From Symbiodinium natans (lineage: Eukaryota; Sar; Dinophyceae; Suessiales; Symbiodiniaceae): a DNA stretch of 64,000 nucleotides. A program made the translations under genes and the position numbers. The notes beneath the pieces were generated by a model that saw only the letters and a list, made by a program, of their open reading frames with translations, was not told the origin of the DNA and did no database searches. The stretch's first letter is position 1. Every line of letters starts with the position of its first letter. The stretch is from contig CAJNDS010001335.1 in the NCBI GenBank assembly GCA_905221605.1, positions 262,001 through 326,000 of the forward strand, read 5' to 3'. Shown piece after piece: positions 52,019 to 62,077 of this stretch.

Positions 52019-54284
52019 TGTGCCGGGCGTGAAGAATCGGTCGATTCGGGTTTAAGGTTTGGGGCGTCGGGTTTGAGGTTTTTTGTTTGGAGTATTTTCT
52101 GGGATTTCGGGTTTCGGGCTTGGGTTTGGGGTTTTTAGACTTGCAGGAGGCCATCATATGACGAAATGCTGACTCATAGCCTGGTTGCACCCCGAGCGGC
52201 GCCCATACCTGCAAATTGGATGGAAACGAAGGGGTTCTGAGTCAGCAACGCCGGATCCACACAGAAGCACAGACCTGGGTACCTCGACATGGTAGAGGCA
52301 AGCGCGTTGTCAGCACGGAACCCACTGCGCATGAACTCCACTGCCATCCGAATAGCACTGTCTGGTTTTTGCGCTTTCCTCCAAAGGCAAGCGTGCGCCT
52401 GGGTGTTTTGAGGGGTTCGGGTTAGAGCTTAGGGTACGGCTACAGGTCTCCGGGATTAGGGGCACCCATTGCTGCTTTAGGCACGCGCCCAAACAGTCTG
52501 GAAGACCTGGAAGAATTCCACCGAAAACCTGCGAAGAATGCTCCGAGCGTGCAGGCTCCTCTTTCAGCGACTATGGAAAACACCCTGCAGAACATCATAC
52601 GGGAATATGCCGTATCAAAAACTCCGAACCCTCCATGATAAGATCCCACCCCAAAACCCAAAGCCTAAAACCCTAAACCCTGAACCCTGAACCCTAAACC
52701 CTAAACCATAAATCCTAAACCCTAAACCCTAAACCCTAAACCCTAAACCCTAAACCCTAAACCCTAAACCCTAACCTGACTCGGCTCCGAGAGAGTATGG
52801 AGGAGAAGGCTGCGAGCCTTTAGGGTTCAGGGGGTTTAGGGTTTAGGGTTTAGGGTTTAGGGTTTAGGGTTTAGGGTTTAGGGTTTAGGGTTTAGGGTTT
52901 AGGGTTTAGGGTTTAGGGACCCTAAACCCCTAAACCCTAAGACCCTAAACCGTAAAACCCTAAACTCTGAAGCCCTAGATCCTACAATCCTTAACCCCTA
53001 GACCCGAAAAAACCCCAAAAAAACCTAAACCCCCAATCCCAAACCCAACAACAAGAAACCCTAGACCCAACAAGCCGAAAGAACCCCTAAACCCCAATCA
53101 AAAACCCAACCACAAGAAACCCTAGACCCAAAAATCCGCAAGAACCCTCCAATCGGAAACCCAGTCAAAACTAAACCCGAAAACCACACAAAACCCCCTA
53201 AGCCCCTACACCCTAAACCCGAAACCCTAAGGGGCGTGACAGGGCCACCTCCTGTGCTTTGAGTGCGGCAGTGGCTGCGCGAAGCTCTGGCTCGGCCTGT
53301 GGTTGGTCGAGAATGCTTTTTTGGGGGGTTTAGGGTTTAGGGTTTAGGGTTTAGGTTTACGGGTTTAGGTTTATGGGATCTTCGGTTGGGGTTTGTTGGT
53401 TTGGGGCTTTGGGCTTGGGTTTAGAGTTTGCAATGCTTACTTGGGTACTTGTAACCCCAACCCTAAGTCCTCTAAGTAGGTTATAAGTACAGTAAAATTG
53501 GGGTTAGAAGTACCAAAATGCACCTCCAGGTCGGGACAATTAGGGTTGAGGCGGGCGTATTGCGGGTTCCGTCCTTAGGATCATTTCGGGTCTACAGGGG
53601 TTTAAGAGGGGGGGGGGGGGGGGGCCCTAAATCATCCGTTTTTCCTCCCCTTTTTGTTTTCTCCTCTTTTTTTTTTTCTTTTTTGGGGGGGGGGGTCCTA
53701 TTGTAGTGGGCCTTGGACTTAGGATTTAGGGTTTGGTGTTTCGGGTAAACCCGAAAACCCTAAACCCTAAACCCAAACAAGGGCCCATCATTTAGCGTAT
53801 CGGACGCTACACAAGTCCCACACTGGTACTCCCAGAGCCTCAAACGCTGCAGTCCTCTGAACGCTGAACCCTCAGCTCTTCAACCCTGATCCCTAAACAG
53901 GCTGTAGGGTTTAGGGAGTGTAGGGAGTGTAGGGAGTTTAGGGATACGGGATAGGTCTTTTTTTGGTTTCGGGTTTAGGGTTTGTGAATCTCAACTGCCA
54001 ATGAGCCTCCAGGCTCTGTGTACCCTTCCCTGCGAAAACCCCGAGAGTTCAACCCCCCCCCTCCCCCCCCCCCCCCCCCCCCCCGCCAAACAAAAAAAGT
54101 AGGGCTTCCGGTTTAAACCCAAACCCTAAGCCCCAAACCCTAAACCCTACACCCCAAGCCCCAAACCCCAGGCCCTAAACCCCAAGCCCTAACCCCCAAA
54201 CCCTAAACCCCAAACCCCAAGACCTAAACCCCAACCCCTAAACCAAAAGCCCTAAACCCTAAACCCCTAGCCCTAAACCAAAGC

Positions 54285-54432
54285 TGCTGAAGCCAAGCTG
54301 TAGCCCTTAAGAGCCGGTTGCCCCGGTGCGTTGTCCCCCTACCCTGCATCCCACCTTGTGGATGTCAGGGCGGGCGGCAGGTGGGCAGAACAAGTTCATG
54401 CGACCTTATATATGCTTGAATCACCTTCTTCA
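54285..54432 (+). repeat. Left terminal direct repeat of the TRIM-like element
   Basis: 148 bp, TGCTGAAGCC... to ...CACCTTCTTCA. I compared it base by base with 54978-55125 and found no difference. Identity of the two ends implies recent insertion. Confidence 0.9.
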
Positions 54433-54977
54433 GGTTATGACGCCCAATGGCCTAAGCACGAACACGCGTGTGAAAAAGCTATGCGCTGCAAAGATGCGCT
54501 TCCGCTATACCATGCCAGAACCTGCTTTACTGCTTGGAGGACTTCGTCAGACCAGCATGCCACCGCAATTGCAATGTTGCTGCGATGGGCCTGGAGGATG
54601 GAGGGGGGCTGCGATGGCGACGGCACCGTTTTCTAGGAGACACGGGACATTGGTTGTAAGGGAAGGCTGCCCTGGCGGAGGAAGGTGAGGTAGCCGAAAG
54701 GCAGAAATCGCCTTCAGGCGTGTAAGCGTTCCTTGGCGCAGTGTAGTGTACGGGCGCGCTCTCGTTTGAGTGATGCCAGATGCTTGGGTTAACGCCCGGG
54801 TGGACGGCGGATCTTGGACAGAGTTTGCGTAGCCGGCCCACTGCCGGGGACGGGGGAGCAGTGCCAGAGCGCAATGTCATGCTACAGCATGTGTTGGTAC
54901 AGATGCTCGCCTCCCGGAAGGGATTGACAGCTTGTGAAGAGCGCCCAGCCTCCTTGCGGATGGCAGGCCGAGGGGGG

Positions 54978-55125
54978 TGCTGAAGCCAAGCTGTAGCCCT
55001 TAAGAGCCGGTTGCCCCGGTGCGTTGTCCCCCTACCCTGCATCCCACCTTGTGGATGTCAGGGCGGGCGGCAGGTGGGCAGAACAAGTTCATGCGACCTT
55101 ATATATGCTTGAATCACCTTCTTCA
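54978..55125 (+). repeat. Right terminal direct repeat of the TRIM-like element
   Basis: Same 148 bp, preceded by the purine run GAGGGGGG and followed at once by AAAACCCTAAGCC. Confidence 0.9.
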
Positions 55126-55665
55126 AAAACCCTAAGCCCTGAGCCCCAAGCCCGAAGCCCTAACCCCCAAACCCTAAACCTCAAACCCCAAACCCTACAC
55201 CCAAAGCCCTAAACTCTAAACCCTAAACCCCCAAAACCTAAACCCCAACCCTCAACCACAACCCCTAAACCCCAAACCCTAAACCCCAAGACCTACACCC
55301 TAAACCCAAGCCCTAAACCCCAAACCCTAAACCGCAAGCCCTAACCCCAAACCCTAAACCCTAAACCCCAAACCCTAAACCCTAAACCCCAAACCCTAAA
55401 CCCCAAGCCCTAAACCACAACCCCTAAACCCCAAACCCTAAACCCCAAGACCTACACGCCCAAGTCCAAAACCCTAAACCCCAAACCCGAAACCCCAAAC
55501 CCTAACCCCTGAACCCCACGCCCTAAACCCTAAACCCCAAACCCTAACCCCCAGACCCCAAACCCTAAACCCCAAACCTAAACCCCAAAGCCTAAACCCC
55601 AAACCCTAAACCCTAAACCCCAAACCCTAAGCCCTAAACCCTAAACCCTAAACCCTAAACGACAG
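55126..55665 (-). repeat. Long mixed CCCTAAA/CCCCAAA array
   Basis: About 540 bp of CCCTAAA, CCCCAAA, CCCCAAG and CCCTAAG units with duplicated multi-unit blocks: ACCCCAAGACCTACAC occurs near 55283 and 55443. The array at 54117-54280, left of the TRIM-like element, is of the same type, so the element probably split one array. Confidence 0.9.
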
Positions 55666-55936
55666 CCTTCTCCAGCTTCTGCCGGAGCTCCGCCACTTGG
55701 GCCTCCGAGGTTGGAAACATGGCTTCGGGCTTGGAGGGGTTTAGGGTTTAGGGTTTAGGGTTTAGGGGGGGGGGGGGGGAGAGTTTAGAATGTTGGGCAA
55801 TGCTTCGGGACTTCGGGCTGTAGGGGGTTTGTTGTAGGCCTCAGGCGTTTACGGGGTTTAGGGAGAGGCCCTGAGCTGCCGCACTAGCGACCACTTGGAG
55901 CATGAGAGCCGCGTGCAGCCGGGATCGCATCCCCAG
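55666..55936. other. Spacer with short TTTAGGG run and G-run
   Basis: TTTAGGG at 55739-55766 and a G-run at 55767-55778. Otherwise nothing recognised. Confidence 0.6.
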
Positions 55937-56033
55937 GTTAGTTGCTTAAGAACACAGAAAAAATAGAAATATTCGTCCTGGTTAAGGGTAAAATAGCGAG
56001 TATTGTTTTTCATTCTTTTGGGGTTCTTAAGCT
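55937..56033. mobile_element. MITE-like family 5 copy abutting family 3
   Basis: Left GTTGCTTAAGAACA, A-rich stretch, then TTTTTCATTCTTTTGGGG and GGTTCTTAAGC at right, as in 61941-62077. The outer right-end bases are missing because a family 3 copy begins at 56033, so one element truncated or inserted at the end of the other. Confidence 0.6.
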
Positions 56034-56143
56034 TGGTAGCCCAGTAACCATGTTATAATCAGGGCATCCTTTGTGGGGTTGGTTGTTTTATAAGAGAAAC
56101 CATAACCAAACAAAAGGGTAAAGGGTACCACTGCGTTACCAAG
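56033..56143. mobile_element. MITE-like family 3, copy 2
   Basis: TTGGTAGCCCAGTAACC at left and GGTACCACTGCGTTACCAA at right are inverted. Internal GGGGTTGGTTG and TTATAAGAGAAACC match copy 1. 111 bp. Confidence 0.7.
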
Positions 56144-58226
56144 AAAGCAAAAAGTAGTTGATGGCCAGTTCCACGGCCCTCCGTTGCGCGTTGGTCTGGA
56201 CGTAGAGGACTCCATTCTCCATTTGGCCACTCCATGCCCCCGCTGGGCAGGGGTCGGTTGCCCCTGCCTGGGCAAGCCGTGGCACGTACGCTTGCGCCGC
56301 CTCCGGCGTTGCTATTCCGGCCTCCACGTCTGCCGGCGCCTGCGCGGCACAGCAAGGGTGCTCCGTTGCACGATGCTCCGGCACCATGCACAGCTGTGCC
56401 AGCTGACAGGTGCACCTCGTTGGTGCAACTCCGGCACTACCCAGGGCGCTGCCGGAGCCAGCAAACGGGACCCGATTGCTGCCGCAAGACGTTCCGTCGA
56501 CCGGAACAAACGATGAACTCTGAACTCCCAAAACCCTAGACCCTAAACCCTAAACTCTCAAACTGTAAACCCTAAACCCTAACCCTCCGCCAAGGGAGAC
56601 GAGCCTTCAACTATCCAGAACTTGAACGTCTAACCCCCGAGTTGTTGCTGTTAGTGAGGTCGACAGCAGTCTGGGCTGCTTAAACTGAACCTTTAGCAAG
56701 TAAGCCGTGCACCCTACAACCTAAACCGCAAACCCCAAACCCTAAACCCTCAACCCCACAGCCCCAAAAGCCCGAAACTTTCCTGTGGGACGAGCCCCTG
56801 CCTTCAGCTCCAATCGCTCGGTCTCCTCTGCCACGCCTTAGCCAAGCGGAGGGATGCTGATGTTGCAGGGCTTCTGGTACCTAAACCCTAAACCCTAAAC
56901 CCTAAACCCTAAACCCTAAACCCTAAACCCTAAAAAACCCTAAACCCTAAACCCTATACCTCAACGCATACCTCCAAACCCAAACTCTAGACTTGGTATG
57001 TTAGACTGTTCATAGCCCAAGCTGCCAGGGGCTCCACACCTAAAACTGTTTCCCGGGACGTGCATGCGTGCATGCGTGCGTGTTGTGATTCCCTGGGTTT
57101 GTTCATGCAGGTGTGAGTGTTGAGTGTATTGTGCTGCACCGTACTTCTTTCAGGGTTATTTTGAGAGAAGAAGGGCCTGACTCTTTCCTTCTAGATCCCC
57201 AAGTTTATGTGTTCGCGACCTTAGAGACCCCAAACTATCCCAAACTTCTGTCGCATTAACAGGTGGGCAGTCTCTCCCATCCCTAACCCTAAACCCTTGT
57301 GTCTCCCCCACAGAATCCGCGAGCCCTATTTATAAGGTACCTACCTGGCAGCTCCCCACACTGGAGGGCTTATGAACAGAAGAAAGCAGGGTTTGGGGTT
57401 TGGGGTTTGGGGTTTGGGGCTTGGGGTTTAGGGTTTAGGATATCCTAAACCCTAAACCCTAAACTTCCCTAAATCCTAAACCCTAAATCCGAACCCTAAA
57501 CCCTAAACTCTAAACCCTAAGCCCTAAACCTGGCAGGCACAGCTCTTAGTTTCCAGCTCTGCTTGGTCTTCTGACTGGACCGGACTCGTTCCTGCGGAGT
57601 TGGAGGCCGTGTCTTTTCTACTTTGACGACTCCTCAACCCTTCGCAAGCACAAACTCTGAAGTGTTTAGGGTTTAGGGCTAGGGTTTAGGGCTTAGGGTT
57701 TAGGGTTTAGGGTTTAGGGTTTAGGGTTTAGGGTTTAGGGTTTAGGGTTTAGGGTTAGCGTTTAGTTTCCCTAAACCGCATAGTGGCCCTGGACCCTAAA
57801 CCATAAACCCTATAGCGGCCCTGGGCCGTCAAGTGGCCGTAGACCATCAACAGTCGCTGAGAATCGGAGAGACATCGCATCAAATTGTGCTCTCCGGTTT
57901 GGTCCAAGGGTTAGGGGGTTCTGCTTGCGAATGCTTACTGGCCGAGTCTTGCTACAGCTTTACCGAAACAAAAAAAACCTTATCCCTAAGCCCAAAGAGG
58001 TCAACAAATGAAGGACTGCAAGTGAGAGGACCCTAAACGATGAACCTGGTTCCCAGAGAGTCCGGTGTCCTGCAACTCTTCATTCTGCTTCCTCAGGCTC
58101 GAGACTTCGCGGCCTCAACTGTTTAGTTGCGGGTGTAAGTTTCGGGCTTCGTGTAGGGTTTTCGGGGTTCATTGGTGTGTTTCTGGTTCAGGCCTTGTCA
58201 AGTCAGGCTTAGAGCTGTGGGCTTGT
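56144..58226. repeat. Unique segment then ITS mosaic, no confident gene
   Basis: 56144-56530 is GC-rich and free of telomere units, with open frames of 101-131 codons on both strands (minus strand 56531-56136 the longest). None is recognised. CCCTAAA lies at 56879-56955, and TTTAGGG at 57664-57756. 56960-57390 and 57760-58226 hold no recognised gene. Confidence 0.6.
57424..57459. repeat. 36-bp perfect palindrome of telomeric units (head-to-head)
   Basis: Two-and-a-half TTTAGGG units run into GGATATCC and then the exact reverse complement. The axis lies between 57441 and 57442. This is the geometry of two telomere ends joined head to head, or of a fold-back copying event. Confidence 0.95.
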
Positions 58227-58346
58227 ACAACTTACACTTAGTTGCTGAGTTCATAAGCCCCCCAAAAGTGTACACTTTCAGTTCTACAGGAGATAATAGT
58301 ACCCTGAAAGTGTAAAGTGTGCCCACTCAGCTACTGAGTGTTACAA
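58227..58346. mobile_element. Inverted-repeat element (single copy seen)
   Basis: CTTACACTTAGTTGCTGAGTT at the left is roughly inverted in CACTCAGCTACTGAGTGTTAC at the right. A second inner pair, AGTGTACACTTTCAG and CTGAAAGTGTAAAGTG, makes a long imperfect hairpin of about 120 bp. No second copy in this window. Confidence 0.55.
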
Positions 58347-58580
58347 GCAAAAGCTCCTGCGTAGTTCTCCCTTGCCCTGCAAGGGCACACCAAGACAAGA
58401 CAAGGTGCATAAATATGCCGCGGCAGGTTTAGGGTATAGGGTTTAGGGTTTAAGGTTTAGGGTTTAGGGTTGAGGGTTTGGGATTTAGGGTTAGCATCTG
58501 TCTGCTTCAGGCTTTAACGATCCCAGACTGATAAGGTTTAAGGGTTGTTAGGGCCCCTGAAGCCTCAACCTACAACTAAA

Positions 58581-58691
58581 CTAGGCCCGGGAGTAACCTA
58601 GGAATGAAAAGGGTACCCTTTTCGGTTTTAAGGGGATTTTCAGGGAACCCCAACCCTAAAAAAAGGAAAAAGGGCCTACCCCCGGTCCTAG
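58581..58691. mobile_element. MITE-like family 4, copy 2
   Basis: Left CTAGGCCCGGGAGTA and right TACCCCCGGTCCTAG are inverted at 13 of 15 positions. Same internal landmarks as 45991-46085. 111 bp. Confidence 0.65.
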
Positions 58692-59423
58692 AAAACAAGG
58701 CTTCTTTGCAGGGTGTGATGATTTCGGTCTGTCTGGCCTACACAGCACAGTTCTCATTGCTTGCTCAAGGTATTTCCCTAACCAGGAGTCATACTACTTA
58801 CAATCATACCGCACTAGCCGTAGCTGAGGCCCTTCTGACCCATGTCATGCTACTTCAGGTTGCAAGCCCCGGACCCAAGACTCAGGGTCTGTGTAAACCC
58901 TTGCTCCTGAACCCTGAACCCTAAACCCTAAACCCTAACCCCTAACCCCTAACCCCAGGGTCTCTGCCTAAGCCCACTCGGCACTCGAGTCCTCCCTACA
59001 GGGGCCCATTCGTACTACATGACTATTGCAAGGGGATGACAATGATACTGGCAAAGAAACGGGCTTTACAACCCCCTGACCCTAAACCCTACACCCTAAA
59101 CCCTAAACCCTAAACCCCATACCCGAAACCCTAAACCCTACGGCTTAAACCGCAGCTGCGATGCGGAGCTGTTCCATCTCATCGGCAGGCTCCTCGGCCG
59201 CGTCGGCCTGGACTCCAGAAGAAAGCTATTATGGGGTTAAGGGTTTAGGGTTTAGGGTTTGGGTTTAATTAGGGTTTAGGGTATAGGGTTTAGGGTATAG
59301 TGTTTAGGGTTCAGGGCGCACATTAAGGTTTGTAGGGTATATAGGGTGTAGCGGGTGTAGAGATGTAGAGGGTCTAGGGTTTTGGGTTTTGGCTTTTGGG
59401 GGTTAAGGGCTTAAATGCAGGTT

Positions 59424-59476
59424 TGTGGGGTGTAGCGGGTGTAGCGGGTGTAGCGGGTGTAGCGGGTGTAGAGGCT
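59424..59476 (+). repeat. GGGTGTAGC nonamer array
   Basis: About five tandem 9-bp units; the minus frame reads TPATPATPAT. Another telomere-like unit amplified locally. Confidence 0.9.
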
Positions 59477-60805
59477 ATACAGTGTCGACCTTGCAGATAG
59501 AAAACACAGCTTTGACATTCGAAAAACAGTCCCTTTAACATGCTATCGACATGGGCAGTGTTAAGGCAAACGAAGACACGGTGAACGGGGAATGATATAC
59601 AGTTCACCCAAACCCTAAACCTTAAACCCTTCGACATTGGTGTGGCGGCCCAAGGCTACGGCAACTTTGGCCGACTCTTGCGACGGACCGGGCAATTCCT
59701 GTCGAGATGGCGTTAGTAGGTTTTAGGACAACATGTGTTTAGGGTTTAGGGTTTAGGATTTGGGGCTTGGTTTCGGGTTTGAGTTCGGGTTTCGGGTTTA
59801 GAATGCTAGAGTTCCCAAAAGCCGGCTTCAAGAACTCAAGGGTTTTGGGGTTGAGGGATTAAGTGGTTTTGGGTTAGGTGTCGAGGTTTGGAGTATACAT
59901 GGACTGCGCGCAGCTTTGTTTCTCTCTCTCCATCTCTTGTGGGTTGGGCGCGGGCTTTGCTGAAGTTCGCAGCTTGGTGCAACATGTCCTGTCATTGCGC
60001 GATCTCCCTTCGAAGATACCTAGAGCCGTGATCAGCTGAGCCCTGCGATCATCTGATTGCTACACCCCAAAATTAACAAAACTCTACCCTAGACCCGAAG
60101 CCTCAAACCCGAGGCCGTCAACCCTTAATCCTAAGCCATAAACCCTAAGCCCTGAAGCCTAAGCCCTACAAGTGAACCCTGAGCTGAGCTAGCCCCAATT
60201 TGAGGAGGGGGTGGGGTTGCTCTACAGGGCTGTAAGTTTGTTTAGGGGTCAAGGTTCGGGGTTTAGGGCGCCCTTGCCGACGCATCGTCAGACACGTAAC
60301 GGCCACAAACCGCACATTGCACACACGGCACTTGCTAGATGTAGACTCGCCCAAACTGCAAGAAACCATAAGCCTATATACACTCACCAGTGACAGCTTA
60401 TAGGCCCTGCCTCATATGTGTAGACACAAGCCTCTGATCAAGAGTCCAATGTCCTAGAAACCCAAAACCCTAAGCCCCAAACCCTAGGCCCTTGACTAGA
60501 TATATAAGCCCAGAAGCTCAACACCCAAACCCTACAATGCCCTGTGAGCTCGAAAACCTCCAACTCCTGATAAGCCCGCAGCCGAAAATCCGAAACTCTA
60601 CAAGCCCTGAACACCCCAAAACCCCAAATGCGATATACACTGTATGAGCCTTGCAAGCCTATATTAACGACCCTACACGGCCGAAATCCAACAAACCCTG
60701 CAAGCCCTAGACACCAAAAGCCCTTGCAAGCCCCTCCTTTGTTTAAAGGAAGTTCTAGAAAACCCTAAGAAAGGGGAATGAGGGCACTACTGCAAACGAG
60801 ACTTA

Positions 60806-60913
60806 TTTGCTACCCCAGTAATCAGATTACAGTACGGGTACCCTTTGAGTTGGCTACTTTATAGGGGAACCTTGAACCAAAACAAGGAGACAGGGCACCA
60901 CTGGTCTACCAGT
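60806..60913. mobile_element. MITE-like family 3, copy 3
   Basis: Left TTGCTACCCCAGTAATC, internal GGGTACCCTTTGAGTTGG, TTATAGGGGAACC and right CACCACTGGTCTACCAG. It is followed 15 bp later by a CCCTAAA array. Confidence 0.6.
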
Positions 60914-61584
60914 ACAAGCCCTGCACCCTAAACCCTAAACCCTAAACCCTAAACCCTAAACCCTAAACCCTAAACCCTAAACCCTAAACCCTAAACCCTA
61001 ACCCTAAGCCCTATAACCCTAAACGCGGTAGCACCCTACACCCCTGACTGCAAGGTCTCCTTGGCTTTGACAGGCAGGCCCTCATTGGGAGCGCATGTTC
61101 CTGCAACAGGTGGAGCGGAGCTTCCCTCCTACGCCCTAAACCCCTATCCCTAAACCCTAAACCCTAAACCCGAAACCCGAAACCCGAAACCCTAAACCCT
61201 AAACCCTAAACCCTAAACCCTAAACCCTAAATCCTAATCCTGGGTTTTCCATTGCCTACCCTTCTCAGCTTAACAAACGCGTCTCGGAATTTAGGGTTTA
61301 GGGGCTGAAGTCGCTACGAGGATTGCTTAGGCGGGCTTTGTTGACACTTGACCCGGAGGTTCCGACATTCTAGGAGCTAAAAAATAAACGAAGCCGAAAC
61401 CCTAACCTAAACCCTAAACTCAAGGCTTAGGCCACCCCCCCCCCCAAGCTTCTCGACCTCTATGGCGCAAGTCGACCCAGGTCGCTCGCCCGCCTCCCAT
61501 AGCCACAAGATCGGCAGCACCCACCATGGGCCGGTACCTTTGCCTCTTCTCCTCGTGACCAATACTGGTCCCGTAGTCAGCTAA
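60914..61584. repeat. ITS arrays and spacers
   Basis: CCCTAAA at 60928-61012 (about 11 units) and 61147-61231, the latter with three consecutive CCCGAAA variant units. Spacers 61025-61140 and 61290-61580 contain no recognised gene. Confidence 0.8.
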
Positions 61585-61625
61585 CCCGAAGGGTCCATGT
61601 ACCTAAATAGGAAATGGTTTTGGGT
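61585..61625. mobile_element. MITE-like family 2, half copy
   Basis: CGAAGGGTCCATGTACCTAA and ATAGGAAAT match the reverse complement of the right end of 45446-45571. The rest is missing where a family 3 copy begins at 61626. Confidence 0.6.
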
Positions 61626-61744
61626 TTGGCCAGCCCGGCCCCGACACTGTAACGATGTTTTAAAGTTTTGTAGTACCCGCTTGGTTACTTTATAAGGGAA
61701 CCCAGAACAAAAAAAAGGGTAAAGGGTACCACTGGGCTTCCAAG
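61626..61744. mobile_element. MITE-like family 3, copy 4
   Basis: Left TTGGCCAGCCCGG, internal TTGGTTACTTTATAAGGGAA and AAAGGGTAAAGGGTACC, right ACTGGGCTTCCAAG. It sits directly against the truncated family 2 copy. Confidence 0.6.
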
Positions 61745-61940
61745 CCTACACCCCAAACCCTGAGAATCTTGAACTCAAACCTGGTTTTATCCCCTAAACC
61801 CCTAAGCCCTAGACCCCAAACCCCAGCCCCAAACCCTAAACCCCAAACCCCACCGAGGCACCTGGAGGCGACTTTGGCGACTCCTCCCGCTCCTGATCGC
61901 TTGCAGGGCTTCCCTGAGACCCTATCTTACCTACAGTTTT

Positions 61941-62077
61941 CTACTATTTGCTTAAGAATCCCCCCACCCCCCAAAAAAAGACACAATAAAAATAAAAACC
62001 AATAATCCCTATATAATACCTTATCAGGAAGAATAGGTTTTTCATTTCTTTTGGGGGGGTTCTTAAGCAATTCGTAG
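61941..62077. mobile_element. MITE-like family 5, longest copy
   Basis: CTACTATTTGCTTAAGAATC at left and GGTTCTTAAGCAATTCGTAG at right are inverted. C-run and A-run follow the left end; TTTCTTTTGGGGGGG precedes the right end, so even the homopolymer tracts are mirror images. 137 bp, no coding capacity. Confidence 0.75.

Larger units (their letters stand above)
50281..54284. repeat. ITS mosaic with variant arrays, no gene
   Basis: TTTAGGG 50293-50332, 50437-50560, 52830-52918 and 53323-53355; CCCTAAA 51163-51236, 51613-51645 and 52722-52772. 52980-53225 is a degenerate CCCTAAA/CAAGAAACCCTAGACCC repeat. C-rich tracts lie at 50718-50760 and 54050-54085, and a T-run/G-run tract at 53667-53696. 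The spacer 52140-52640 (500 bp) is unique-looking, with no recognised gene. Confidence 0.75.
54285..55125 (+). mobile_element. TRIM-like miniature LTR retrotransposon
   Basis: Two identical 148-bp direct repeats (54285-54432 and 54978-55125) flank 545 bp. Each starts TG and ends CA, as LTRs do. GAGGGGGG lies directly before the right repeat, where a polypurine tract is expected. TTATATATG (54406-54414) inside the repeat resembles a TATA box. Flanking bases are AAAGC and AAAAC, a 4/5 match for a target duplication. The bases after the left repeat (GGTTATGACGCC) are not an obvious primer-binding site. The interior has no long gag/pol frame; frames of 120 (+) and 171 (-) codons cross an LTR and look non-coding. 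It sits in CCCTAAA-type DNA on both sides. A plain 693-bp-offset duplication is the alternative. Confidence 0.7.
58347..60805. repeat. ITS mosaic, no gene
   Basis: TTTAGGG 58426-58480 and 59228-59310; CCCTAAA 58911-58935 and 59087-59120. (GGGTGTAGC)n occurs at 59424-59473. Spacers 59640-59740, 59810-60060 and 60170-60460 contain only short unrecognised frames. From 60060 to 60730 scattered CCCTAA-like words suggest an old degenerate array. Confidence 0.7.

Noticed and set aside
54326-55042. Protein genes inside the TRIM-like element (120 codons +, 171 codons -)
   Set aside because: They cross the terminal repeats, overlap each other on opposite strands, and show no gag, protease or polymerase motif.
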